Shown here: positions 21,534-29,624 of the stretch, piece after piece
Position numbering within the stretch: the stretch's first letter is position 1
How the letters are laid out: the number at the start of each line of letters is the position of its first letter
Source of the DNA: Hydrogenophaga sp.
Lineage (GTDB): Bacteria > Pseudomonadota > Gammaproteobacteria > Burkholderiales > Burkholderiaceae_C
Assembly: GCF_018780385.1 (NCBI RefSeq)
Contig: NZ_JADMJO010000055.1
Span: 1-64,000 of the forward strand
Length of the DNA stretch: 64,000 nucleotides
Direction: 5' to 3'
Program-made: the position numbers and the translations under genes
The notes under the pieces: model-generated
Databases searched by the model: none
What the model was told of the DNA's origin: nothing
The model's input: only the letters and a program-made list of their open reading frames with translations

Positions 21534-23689
21534 GCTGGCACCTTCAACAACTGGGTCTTCAAGAGTTCAAATTCGCGATCGGCTTCCATCGTCTTGCGGT
21601 TCGACGACAGCGCCATGCTGGCCTGGGAAGCGTGCTCACCGGAGGGCGAGAGCCATACCCACAGGCGGCGTTCACGCACGTAGAGCATCGCAAACACGCC
21701 CACGATCAGCAACAGGCAACCGAGGTAGACGATGTTCTGGCCCGGCGCACGCGCCACCTGGAACACGCTGGCCTGCACGTGTGTGAAGTCCTTGAGCTGG
21801 AACGTCATGGGCGCAGGGTAGAAGAAGGTGTCGCTCAAGCTGATCACCGCCTGCGTCATGAACTGTTGGGTGGCGTCGTTGCGTTCCAGAGGCGGCACAC
21901 CGGCACGTTCGCGGCTGACCTGCAGCAGCTCGAACAAGGTGCCGTTCAGGATGCGCACCAGCACTTCGCTCGCGCGCTCGCGCTCGGCTTGCGGCACATT
22001 GGTTTCCAGAAAATTCGACACGGCCTGCAAGCCACCCTGCACCCGTGGCTTCGTGATCGCCACACCGTTCACCTCAGCCACCGGCGTGATCCGGGCAGCG
22101 GGTTCCGCACCGGCAAACAAGGCCAGCGCCCGCGTGGCCGAGGCCACCAGGGCTTCCGCCAGTTCCGGGCGCCCGTCTTCGACCGCCGTGACTGCGTAGC
22201 GGCGTACCGCGAGTTCGCGCATCTGCGGGTCGTCGAGCGCTGCACGCAATCGCACGAAGCCGTCCATGCTGTCGTTCTCGTCCACCGGGATGCGCAGGTA
22301 ACGGAACGGATCGGAAGGCGTTTCACGCAGACCCAGCAGGTACATGCGCGCGCCTTCAATATCCATGGGCAGCATGTAGTTGTGGTACTCCACCGCCTGG
22401 CCCGCCGCATCGCGCAGCTTGTAGGTGATGCTCGGACCCACGTTGCGCAGGGTCTTCTCGGTGGTGGTCTTGTGGCCACTGCCCAGGCGGCTTTCGATCG
22501 AGCTGCGCAGGTCGACCTTGCGCACGTCCACGCCAGCAGCCGGGTTCACGCCGGCAAAGTTCTCGACGTTGATCGTGCGCAGGCCGGTGTACTCCAGCAC
22601 CATCTTGTCGTCGCCGTTGCTCAAAGCACTCGAACTGCCGATGGTGCCTTCGATCTCGAACGGCCGGGTGGGCCGGTTCAGCGGCACGGCCTGCAACTTC
22701 ACGCGCGAACCCCCGTCGTCAAAGCTCGACTGGTAGATGTTGATGCCGCGGTGGCTGGCCGGGTGGTTCACCTCCACGCGCGCTTCCTTCTTCTCACCGG
22801 TCTCGAAGTCGGTGATCACGATGTCGCTGGCGAACAGCTTGGGCATGCCGGTCTCGTAGTACTCGACGATGAACTTTTTCAGCTCGACCGAGAAAGGCAG
22901 GTCTTGCAACAACACGCCATTGGGTTGCGCGAGGATGGCCGTGCTGGCGGTCGTGCCCTCGGTCACCAGCAAGTTGGCGCGAAAGGTCGGGTTGCTGGAG
23001 GAGAGGCGGTGCTGGGCAGGCACATCGGCAATGAGTCCACCGCCAGTGAACGCCGACTTGCCGTTGAACCAGGTCTGGGCCCGCACCATCAGGTCGCCAT
23101 CGAGCAAGCCACCAATGCACACCAGCACGATGGCGCTGTGCGCCGCGAGGTAGCCGATCTTGTTGGCCGCGCCGGTCTTGGCCGCCACCATCCAGCCCTG
23201 CCCTTGCGGCGTGTCGCGCGACTGCAGCTTGACCTTCCAGCCCGAGCCCAGCAACGTCTGACCGATGCGGTTGGCCGCGGTCTGCGGCGTTTCCACGAGC
23301 GTGCTCTCGGCGCGGTGCGGGAACGCCTTGAGACTTTGCTCGCGGATGTTTTCCTTGTAGGCCTTGAAGTCGGCGAGGATCTTGGGCGTGTTGCGGGCAA
23401 TGCACAGGCTGGTGCTGGTCACCAGAAACGCCAGGATCAGCAGGAACCACCACGCGCTGTACACCGAAAAGAGGTTGGCGCTGGCAAACACATCGGCCCA
23501 GAACGGGCCGAACTGGTTGACATAGTTGTTGACCGGCTCGTGCTGCTTGACCACGGTGCCGATCACCGAAGCGATGCAGATGACCGTGAGCAGCGAGATC
23601 GAGAACCGCATCGACGACAACAACTCCACCGTCTCGCTGACGATGCGCGAGCTGGTGCGGATGTGCAGGCCTTGGGTGGAAACGGTCAT
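21530..23689 (-). CDS. resB: System II cytochrome c biogenesis protein ResB (Ccs1)
   Basis: The partner of ResC in the cytochrome c synthase; it binds apocytochrome and keeps its CXXCH thiols reduced. The 719 residues include four membrane helices, three near the N-terminus (SMRFSISLLTVICIASVIG is the first) and one close to the C-terminus (VYLGCLLLIVGVFAML). Between them lies a large periplasmic domain. The ATG at 23689 has no clear Shine-Dalgarno, and an intrinsic terminator ends only 23 bases upstream. Expression may depend on read-through or on an unseen promoter. Confidence 0.93.
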   Translation of the reverse strand: MTVSTQGLHIRTSSRIVSETVELLSSMRFSISLLTVICIASVIGTVVKQHEPVNNYVNQFGPFWADVFASANLFSVYSAWWFLLILAFLVTSTSLCIARNTPKILADFKAYKENIREQSLKAFPHRAESTLVETPQTAANRIGQTLLGSGWKVKLQSRDTPQGQGWMVAAKTGAANKIGYLAAHSAIVLVCIGGLLDGDLMVRAQTWFNGKSAFTGGGLIADVPAQHRLSSSNPTFRANLLVTEGTTASTAILAQPNGVLLQDLPFSVELKKFIVEYYETGMPKLFASDIVITDFETGEKKEARVEVNHPASHRGINIYQSSFDDGGSRVKLQAVPLNRPTRPFEIEGTIGSSSALSNGDDKMVLEYTGLRTINVENFAGVNPAAGVDVRKVDLRSSIESRLGSGHKTTTEKTLRNVGPSITYKLRDAAGQAVEYHNYMLPMDIEGARMYLLGLRETPSDPFRYLRIPVDENDSMDGFVRLRAALDDPQMRELAVRRYAVTAVEDGRPELAEALVASATRALALFAGAEPAARITPVAEVNGVAITKPRVQGGLQAVSNFLETNVPQAERERASEVLVRILNGTLFELLQVSRERAGVPPLERNDATQQFMTQAVISLSDTFFYPAPMTFQLKDFTHVQASVFQVARAPGQNIVYLGCLLLIVGVFAMLYVRERRLWVWLSPSGEHASQASMALSSNRKTMEADREFELLKTQLLKVPA

Positions 23690-23712
23690 GGAGCAGTGGG
23701 GTACGGTTCAAC

Positions 23713-23748
23713 AAAAAGGGCGGTTCCAGTGATCCTGGAACGCGCCCT
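23713..23748 (-). terminator. intrinsic terminator just upstream of resB
   Basis: On the minus strand AGGGCG and TTCCAG pair with CTGGAA and CGCCCT around a five-base loop, with one bulged base. A run of five T follows (A run at 23713-23717 on the plus strand). It lies 122 bases after the cytochrome c4 stop and 23 bases before the resB start. It could end the c4 transcript or act as an attenuator or small-RNA terminator. Confidence 0.7.
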
Positions 23749-23824
23749 GTTGTGATGTTGTTTTTCGCTGGCGGTTCACCGCCGGAAGGCTTTATCGCAT
23801 TGCACCGGCAAATATTATCGTTTA

Positions 23825-23853
23825 CTTATATCCCAGCAGCCGGTGAAGGGCAA
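23825..23853 (-). promoter_or_regulatory. candidate promoter between cytochrome c4 and resB
   Basis: On the minus strand TTGCCC (23848-23853) and TATAAG (23825-23830) are 17 bases apart, directly after the cytochrome c4 gene. A transcript would start near 23818 and reach the terminator at 23713-23748 after about 105 bases. It would pass through a GGCGG-TGAA-CCGCC hairpin (23770-23783) and an A-rich unpaired stretch. Confidence 0.4.
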
Positions 23854-23869
23854 GAGGCCAGGAGGAATC

Positions 23870-24484
23870 TCAGCGCAGACCGGCGATGTAGTCGGACACC
23901 GCCTTGATTTCGCGGTCGTTCATTTTCGCGGCCACACCCGCCATCTGGAGGTTGTTGGCACGGGTGCCGTCGCGGAAAAGCTTGAGCTGGGTAGCGGTGT
24001 AGTCGGCATGCTGACCGGACAGGCGGGGGTACTGCGCGGGAATGCCGGCACCGTTGGGGCTGTGGCAGCCGGCGCATGCGGCGATCTGGCGATCAGGGAT
24101 GCCGCCGCGGTAGATGCGCTCGCCCAGGGTCACCAGGTCCTTGTCGGTGGCAGCGCCCGGCGTGGCCTTTTGAGCCGCCAGCCAGAAGCCGATGTTGCGC
24201 ATGTCGTCGTCAGACAAGGCGGTTGCCATGCCCTTCATGATGGCGTTGTCACGCTTGCCCGATTTGTATTCCTGCAGTTGCTTCACCAGGTATTCCGGAT
24301 GTTGCTGAGCGAGTTTGGGATTGGCCGGCGTGGTGGAGTTGCCATCGGCCGCGTGGCAAGCCACACAGACCTGACCGAACGCCGCGGCGCCCTTGGCCAG
24401 ATCGGGTTTGACCGCCTGCGCCTGGACACTGAACGACAAAGCCGCAGCAGCGGCGGCGCAAAGAAAGGAAACAGGCAATTTCAT
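23870..24484 (-). CDS. diheme cytochrome c4
   Basis: A periplasmic electron carrier of 204 residues with an N-terminal signal peptide (MKLPVSFLCAAAAAALSFSVQAQA). Two heme c attachment sites, CVACH and CAGCH, lie one per repeated half, each half closing with a methionine ligand (KGMATALSDDDM, then MAGVAAKMND). Cytochromes c4 deliver electrons to terminal oxidases or other reductases. The track frame begins far upstream at 24934; the ATG at 24484 is the only one that gives an export signal. It is the first gene before resBC, whose products would mature it. Confidence 0.93.
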   Translation of the reverse strand: MKLPVSFLCAAAAAALSFSVQAQAVKPDLAKGAAAFGQVCVACHAADGNSTTPANPKLAQQHPEYLVKQLQEYKSGKRDNAIMKGMATALSDDDMRNIGFWLAAQKATPGAATDKDLVTLGERIYRGGIPDRQIAACAGCHSPNGAGIPAQYPRLSGQHADYTATQLKLFRDGTRANNLQMAGVAAKMNDREIKAVSDYIAGLR

Positions 24485-24587
24485 GACGGGACGGGCGTCG
24501 CGTGCGACGTGTTCAGGTTGAAGAATTTCGCGGGTTGTCTGGTTACAGCCAATCGATTTTACAATGCCCACTCGGGAAACACCCCCA
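24485..24587. promoter_or_regulatory. divergent promoter region between cytochrome c4 and engB
   Basis: On the plus strand TTGTCT (24535-24540) and TACAAT (24560-24565) are 19 bases apart, giving a start near 24572, just ahead of the engB ATG at 24588. A 14-base inverted repeat CGTCGC-GT-GCGACG (24496-24509) lies between this promoter and the cytochrome c4 start and could be an operator or a 5' hairpin. Confidence 0.4.
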
Positions 24588-25382
24588 ATGACCCAGAACC
24601 ACACTCCAGCCAACACCCCTGCTTCCCCGTCTGCGGACGCCAAGAGCCCCCAAGCCCGCAAACCCAACGCTGGAAAATCGCCCGATTCGCTGACCCCTGA
24701 CGTCAAGATCGCCCACGGCTGGTTGCACACCGCCCGTTTCCTCACCACCGCCCCCCAGCTTGAGCACTTGCCCGCGCTGGACGTGCCCGAGGTAGCCTTT
24801 GTCGGCCGCTCCAACGCCGGCAAATCCACCTGCATCAACACCCTGACGCAGCAGAAGCGTCTGGCATTCGCCTCCAAGACACCAGGGCGCACGCAGAGCA
24901 TCAACCTGTTCTCGCTGGGCAAGCAGGGCATCACCGACGCCGTGCTGGCCGACCTGCCCGGCTACGGCTACGCAGCCGTGCCGCGCGAAGCCAAGCTGCG
25001 CTGGCAACGCGTCATGGGCAACTACCTGCTGACGCGCGAGAACCTCAAGGGCGTGGTGCTGCTGATCGACCCGCGCCTGGGCCTGACCGAGCTCGACGAG
25101 ATCCTGCTGGAAGTGATCCGTCCACGGGTCGAGGAAGGCCTGAAGTTCCTGGTGTTGCTCACCAAGTCCGACAAGCTCAACCATGCCGAGGCGCAAAAAG
25201 CGCTGTCGATTGCGCGACTGCAATCTGGCGGCGGCGAAGCCAGACTCTTCTCCGCCCTGAAGAAAAAGGGCCTGGACGAGGTGGCACAGATGCTCTGGCG
25301 CTGGACGCATGAAGACGGCCCGGCCGTGGCCGCACCTGTCGCCGAACCCGAACCCGAAGACGAACCGCCCGCCCTCGATTGA
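24588..25382 (+). CDS. engB: ribosome biogenesis GTP-binding protein YihA/YsxC
   Basis: An essential TrmE-Era-like GTPase needed for late 50S subunit assembly. Visible G motifs: GRSNAGKST (G1), KTPGRTQ (G2), DLPGYGYA (G3), LLTKSDKL (G4) and FSALKKKGLDE near G5. It has an N-terminal Pro/Ala-rich extension and an acidic tail (EPEPEDEPP). The track starts at the ATG at 24564, but that codon overlaps a TACAAT hexamer that looks like the promoter -10. The ATG at 24588 (MTQNHTP), giving 264 residues, is therefore more likely. Confidence 0.94.
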   Translation: MTQNHTPANTPASPSADAKSPQARKPNAGKSPDSLTPDVKIAHGWLHTARFLTTAPQLEHLPALDVPEVAFVGRSNAGKSTCINTLTQQKRLAFASKTPGRTQSINLFSLGKQGITDAVLADLPGYGYAAVPREAKLRWQRVMGNYLLTRENLKGVVLLIDPRLGLTELDEILLEVIRPRVEEGLKFLVLLTKSDKLNHAEAQKALSIARLQSGGGEARLFSALKKKGLDEVAQMLWRWTHEDGPAVAAPVAEPEPEDEPPALD

Positions 25383-25412
25383 CGTTGCGCGGGCCCAAGG
25401 AGGCTGCGCGCG

Positions 25413-26333
25413 ATGATCGAGACGTTTCAACAAGCCCTGCCGCACGGCATCACGCTGAGCTGCCGGGCTGCGGGCCAGCCGGGCCGGCCGGTTCTCCTGT
25501 TTCTCCACGGCTTTCCCGAAGCCGCGTTCGTTTGGGACGAGCTGCTGGCACATTTCGCGCAACCCCAACACGGCGGTTACCGCTGCGTGGCGCCCAACCT
25601 GCGGGGCTACGAACACTCCAGCGCGCCCACAGAGATGGCGGCCTACCGCGCCAAGCCGCTGGTGCAGGACCTTGCCGCGCTGATCGATGTCATCACACAG
25701 GACAGCCCCACGCCAGGGCAACTCGCGTGTCTGGTGGCGCACGACTGGGGCGGAGCGCTGGCCTGGAGCGTGGCCGCGCAGATGCCGGCGACCATGCGCC
25801 AGCTCGCCATCGTGAATGCGCCCCACCCAGCCACCTTCCAGCGCGAACTGGCCAACTCGCCGACGCAACAGGCCTCGAGTGCGTACATGAACTTCCTCGC
25901 GCGACCCGACGCGCCAGCGCTGCTGGCAGAAAACGATTTCGCGCGACTGTGGCCCTTCTTCACCAACATGGCGGCCGACAGCGGCCCCATGGCCTGGCTC
26001 GATGACGCCACGCGCGAACGCTATCGCGAAGTCTGGAGCCTGGGTCTGCATGGCCCTTGTGCCTACTACGCGGCCTCACCGCTGCGCCCACCCACCACCA
26101 GCGATCCTGGCGCCGTGGCAGTGCAGCTGCCGCGCGAGCGCGTGGCGGTCAACGTGCGCACGCTGGTGATCTGGGGACTGGGCGACACCGCCTTGCCAGA
26201 AGCTTTGCTGGACGGGCTCGGCGGCTATGTGGCCGACCTGCGCATCGAGCGGGTGCCGGGCGCCACGCACTGGATCGTGCACGAACAGCCCCAGCAGGTG
26301 GCAGCACTGATCAGGGCTTTCCTGAAGAACTGA
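25413..26333 (+). CDS. alpha/beta hydrolase, epoxide hydrolase / haloalkane dehalogenase type
   Basis: A 306-residue alpha/beta-fold enzyme. The oxyanion motif HGFPE is at residues 33-37. The nucleophile elbow VAHDWGG carries an aspartate nucleophile, as in epoxide hydrolases and dehalogenases. The acid residue is probably in IWGLGDTAL and the catalytic histidine is in GATHWIVHE near the C-terminus. A cap domain lies between. The substrate cannot be read from the sequence. A good AAGGAGG ribosome site lies about 10 bases before the ATG. It follows engB after 30 bases and is probably co-transcribed. Confidence 0.88.
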   Translation: MIETFQQALPHGITLSCRAAGQPGRPVLLFLHGFPEAAFVWDELLAHFAQPQHGGYRCVAPNLRGYEHSSAPTEMAAYRAKPLVQDLAALIDVITQDSPTPGQLACLVAHDWGGALAWSVAAQMPATMRQLAIVNAPHPATFQRELANSPTQQASSAYMNFLARPDAPALLAENDFARLWPFFTNMAADSGPMAWLDDATRERYREVWSLGLHGPCAYYAASPLRPPTTSDPGAVAVQLPRERVAVNVRTLVIWGLGDTALPEALLDGLGGYVADLRIERVPGATHWIVHEQPQQVAALIRAFLKN

Positions 26334-26345
26334 GCAGGGGGATGC

Positions 26346-27269
26346 TCAAAGGCCGGCGTAGAACGAAGGTTCGCCGTCAGGCCGGGTCTTGAAGCGCTTG
26401 TGCACCCAGTAGTACTGCTCGGGCGTGGCTCGGATGAAGCCTTCAAGGTGGGTGTTCATCATGGCCGTGTCGGCCTCCACGTCGCCCGTGGGGTAGTTCG
26501 GCCAGGGTGCATGCACCGTCACCTCGTACCCCTCCTTGGTCAAGCGGCTGACCACCGGCACCACGCGTGCCTTGGCCATGCGCGCAAACCGCGAGAGTGA
26601 GGTGATGGTGGCGGTCTGCACACCGAAGAAGGGAACGAAGACCGAGTCGCGCGTGCCGTAGTCCATATCGGGCAGCAGGTACAGCGGCAGGCCCTGGCGC
26701 AGCGCAGCCACGAGCGGCTTGAGCCCTTGGCGCATGGCCACGATGTGGGGCTCGCCAAAGCGCTGACGGCCTTTGGACATCCAGCGGTCCACGTCGGCGT
26801 TGAGCTGCTCGGCGTAGATGCCGCAAAAGCGGCGCTCCAGGTGGGCGGTCAGGGCGGTCCAGCCGGCATCCATGCCCACGAAGTGCGGCGCGAACATGAC
26901 CGTGGGCTCGTTGCCGGCCAACGCCTGCAGGTCGCCCGTGAGCTTCAGGCGCTGGCGGATGGTCGCATCGCTCGCCTCCCACAGCCAGCTGCGGTCCATC
27001 CAGGCTTGGGCGAAAAACACGAAATGCTGGCGCACCGCGCGATTGCGTTCAGCGGCGCTGTGCTCCGGAAAACACAAGGCCCAGTTGGTGCGGGCAATAC
27101 CGCGGCGGCGCGCCGCGACCGTGTGCAGCACCTGACCGAGCACCCATCCCAGCGCGCGCACCCACGACAAGGGCAGAGCGGCCAACACGCGCATGAAAAC
27201 CAGCCCCAGCCGATTGGCGATGCCGCCGGGCGGCAACTGGTGGGCGGAGACGGGAATGGGATCGGACAT
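26346..27269 (-). CDS. lysophospholipid / lipid A lauroyl-type acyltransferase (LpxL/HtrB family)
   Basis: A 307-residue inner-membrane acyltransferase with an N-terminal hydrophobic anchor. It has the catalytic H-x4-D motif as APHFVGMD (about residue 130) and the conserved LLPDMDYGTRDSVFVPFFG block. LpxL/LpxM enzymes add the secondary acyl chains to lipid A. Its start shares a TGATG with the stop of the upstream paralogue. The two neighbours probably act in succession on the same pathway; which chain each adds cannot be told from sequence. Confidence 0.9.
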   Translation of the reverse strand: MSDPIPVSAHQLPPGGIANRLGLVFMRVLAALPLSWVRALGWVLGQVLHTVAARRRGIARTNWALCFPEHSAAERNRAVRQHFVFFAQAWMDRSWLWEASDATIRQRLKLTGDLQALAGNEPTVMFAPHFVGMDAGWTALTAHLERRFCGIYAEQLNADVDRWMSKGRQRFGEPHIVAMRQGLKPLVAALRQGLPLYLLPDMDYGTRDSVFVPFFGVQTATITSLSRFARMAKARVVPVVSRLTKEGYEVTVHAPWPNYPTGDVEADTAMMNTHLEGFIRATPEQYYWVHKRFKTRPDGEPSFYAGL

Positions 27270-28138
27270 CAGCGCAAGGGCGGTGGGCTCTTGTAACGGT
27301 CATATGACCAGAGGTATTGGGCCGGGCATTCTCGCACCAGCGCTTCCATGGCCTGGTTGATCTGCCGCGCCGCCACCAAAGCGTCGCCGGCCAGGGGACC
27401 AAACGACCGCACGTGCACCCGGAAACCACGGCCCCAGCTCAGCCGCTCGCCCCAGCTCACCAGGATTTGCGTGTCAGCACTCTGCGCCAAGCGCGCCGAG
27501 AGCGTCATGGTGTAGGCGTCGCGCCCGAAAAACGGCGCCCAGACCCCCTGCCCCGCAGGCGGCACCTGATCGGGCAGCAGGCCCACCACATCGCCACCCT
27601 TGAGCGCCTTGATGAGTTGTTTCACGCCGGCCAGGTTGGTGGGTGCGGCCAGCAAGCCCGGGCGCTGACGCGCGCCCGCCACCAGATCGCGCAGCCAGGG
27701 CTGGCGCGCCGGGCGAAACAGCACCGTCATGGGATGCTGGGCGCCGAAGCGCTGCGCGTAGGCTTGGGCGGTGATCTCGAAGCAGCCCAGGTGCGGCGTC
27801 AGGAACAGCACCCCCGAGCCCTGCGCCTGCGCCAGCTCGATGAGCTCGGCACCGTCCCATTCCACCCGCACCGGGCGCCCCAGCCACAGACGGGGCAACT
27901 CGGCCACCAGCTTGCCCGCCTCGCCGACGGAAGCCCGCGCGACGTCCGAGGAAATCCCGGCCTGCTTCGCATGGGCGAGCAGGCGACGGCGGTAGCGGCC
28001 CGAGAGCAGAAAGCTCACCCAGCCCAGCACCCAGCCCAGCGCGTGCAGCACCGGCAGCGGCAGCAGACTCAAGGTACGAAAAAGGAATTGGATCAGCGAG
28101 GCCAAGGCGGTGGTGGGACGGGACGGGGCACGGACCAT
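27269..28138 (-). CDS. LpxL/HtrB-family acyltransferase, paralogue of the next gene
   Basis: A 289-residue member of the same lipid A acyltransferase family. The catalytic motif is H-x4-E (TPHLGCFEI) and the downstream block is GLLPDQVPPAGQGVWAPFFG. The hydrophobic N-terminus anchors it in the inner membrane. It is the first gene of the pair, divergent from metK with 122 bases between the starts. The Glu in place of Asp in the motif and the different substrate-loop sequence suggest a different acceptor or acyl chain from its neighbour. Confidence 0.9.
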   Translation of the reverse strand: MVRAPSRPTTALASLIQFLFRTLSLLPLPVLHALGWVLGWVSFLLSGRYRRRLLAHAKQAGISSDVARASVGEAGKLVAELPRLWLGRPVRVEWDGAELIELAQAQGSGVLFLTPHLGCFEITAQAYAQRFGAQHPMTVLFRPARQPWLRDLVAGARQRPGLLAAPTNLAGVKQLIKALKGGDVVGLLPDQVPPAGQGVWAPFFGRDAYTMTLSARLAQSADTQILVSWGERLSWGRGFRVHVRSFGPLAGDALVAARQINQAMEALVRECPAQYLWSYDRYKSPPPLR

Positions 28139-28154
28139 GGTCTAGAATTCGCCC

Positions 28155-28237
28155 ATCGCCGAGTTACTGAACTAATTGCGGGGCGATTCATAAATTCCGC
28201 TAAAGCGTTCGCCGAACTCTGAAGACCGGCAACGCCG
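28155..28237 (+). promoter_or_regulatory. structured 5' region of metK
   Basis: GGCGAT (28182-28187) can pair either with upstream ATCGCC (28155-28160) or, by five bases, with downstream TCGCC (28209-28213), enclosing CGC-TAAA-GCG. A further hairpin CGGC-AAC-GCCG (28227-28237) precedes the GGAG ribosome site. I could not match it to a known SAM or SAH riboswitch. The transcription start is unknown, so the upstream arm may not be transcribed. Confidence 0.35.
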
Positions 28238-28260
28238 ATCAACCAACTTGGAGTTTATAC

Positions 28261-29442
28261 ATGGCGAACGATTTCCTTTTCACCTCCGAATCCGTCTCTG
28301 AAGGCCACCCCGACAAGGTTGCCGACCAGATTTCCGACGCGATCCTTGACGCAATCTTCGAGCAGGACCCACGCAGCCGCGTGGCGGCCGAGACCTTGTG
28401 CAACACCGGCCTGGTGGTGCTGGCCGGCGAGATCACGACCAACGCGCACGTTGACTACATCCAGGTCGCGCGTGACACCTTGAAGCGCATTGGTTACGAC
28501 AACACCGATTACGGCATCGACTACAAGGGTTGTGCGGTGCTGGTCGCCTACGACAAGCAGAGCAACGACATCGCCCAAGGCGTGGACCACGCCAGCGACG
28601 ACCACTTGAACATCGGCGCGGGCGACCAGGGCCTGATGTTCGGCTACGCGTGCGACGAGACGCCCGAGCTGATGCCCGCGCCCATTTATTACGCCCACCG
28701 CCTGGTGGAGCGCCAGGCCCAGTTGCGCAAGGACGGCCGTCTGCCGTTCCTGCGGCCCGACGCCAAGAGCCAGGTGACGATGCGCTACGTGGACGGCAAG
28801 CCGCACAGCATCGACACCGTGGTGCTGTCCACCCAGCACAGCCCTGACCAGAGCGAAACCCCCACCAAGATGAAGGCCTCGTTCAATGAAGCCATCATCG
28901 AAGAGATCATCAAGCCGGTGCTGCCCAAGGAATGGCTGCAGAACACGCGTTACCTGATCAACCCCACCGGCCGTTTCGTCATCGGTGGTCCGCAAGGCGA
29001 TTGCGGCCTGACCGGACGCAAGATCATCGTGGATACCTACGGTGGCGCCTGCCCGCACGGGGGTGGTGCGTTTTCCGGCAAGGACCCGTCCAAGGTTGAC
29101 CGTTCGGCCGCCTATGCCGCGCGTTACGTGGCCAAGAACGTGGTGGCCGCCGGCTTGGCCAAGCAATGCCAGATCCAGGTCGCTTACGCCATCGGCGTGG
29201 CCCGCCCGATGAACGTGACCGTTTACACGGAAGGCACCGGTGTGATTTCCGACGAGCAGATCGCAGCCTTGGTGAATGAACACTTTGATCTGCGCCCCAA
29301 AGGCATCATCCAGATGCTGGACCTGCTGCGCCCGATCTACACCAAGACCGCCGCCTACGGCCACTTCGGCCGCGAAGAGCCTGAGTTCACCTGGGAGCGC
29401 ACCGACCGTGCTGCCGCCCTGCGCAAGGCTGCCGGCTTGTAA
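28261..29442 (+). CDS. metK: S-adenosylmethionine synthase
   Basis: Makes S-adenosylmethionine from methionine and ATP in the cytoplasm. All family signatures are present in 393 residues: [16 protein letters not shown] near the N-terminus, the [12 protein letters not shown] hexapeptide region (about 120), the DPKMK-like loop, and [18 protein letters not shown] (about 265). The ATG follows a TTGGAG ribosome site. It stands alone between its own leader and a strong terminator. Confidence 0.98.
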   Translation: MANDFLFTSESVSEGHPDKVADQISDAILDAIFEQDPRSRVAAETLCNTGLVVLAGEITTNAHVDYIQVARDTLKRIGYDNTDYGIDYKGCAVLVAYDKQSNDIAQGVDHASDDHLNIGAGDQGLMFGYACDETPELMPAPIYYAHRLVERQAQLRKDGRLPFLRPDAKSQVTMRYVDGKPHSIDTVVLSTQHSPDQSETPTKMKASFNEAIIEEIIKPVLPKEWLQNTRYLINPTGRFVIGGPQGDCGLTGRKIIVDTYGGACPHGGGAFSGKDPSKVDRSAAYAARYVAKNVVAAGLAKQCQIQVAYAIGVARPMNVTVYTEGTGVISDEQIAALVNEHFDLRPKGIIQMLDLLRPIYTKTAAYGHFGREEPEFTWERTDRAAALRKAAGL

Positions 29443-29462
29443 GCAATCACTTACAAGTCACC

Positions 29463-29498
29463 AAAAAGCCCCGGTGCGCGAGCCCCGGGGCTTTTTTT
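29463..29498 (+). terminator. intrinsic terminator of metK
   Basis: GCCCCGG (29468-29474) pairs with CCGGGGC (29485-29491), followed by seven T. It starts 26 bases after the metK stop. A run of five A precedes the stem. Confidence 0.92.
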
Positions 29499-29624
29499 CG
29501 TCAGAAATGGGCTGGATACACCTCCCATTCCAGCGCTTGCATCCGCTGAATTTTTGTCGCCAGCGTCCGATAAGGAAGTACGAGCAATTCCTTGCCCCGA
29601 TTCGAACCGACCTGGAGCCCTCCC

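Noticed and set aside
21260-23755. 831-residue plus-strand ORF
   Set aside because: Antisense to resB/resC; His/Arg/Gln-rich low-complexity translation with no domain.
28141-28260. Known SAM or SAH riboswitch before metK
   Set aside because: The hairpins do not reproduce the conserved cores of SAM-I, SAM-II, SAM-III or SAH riboswitches as I know them; kept only as an unassigned structured leader.
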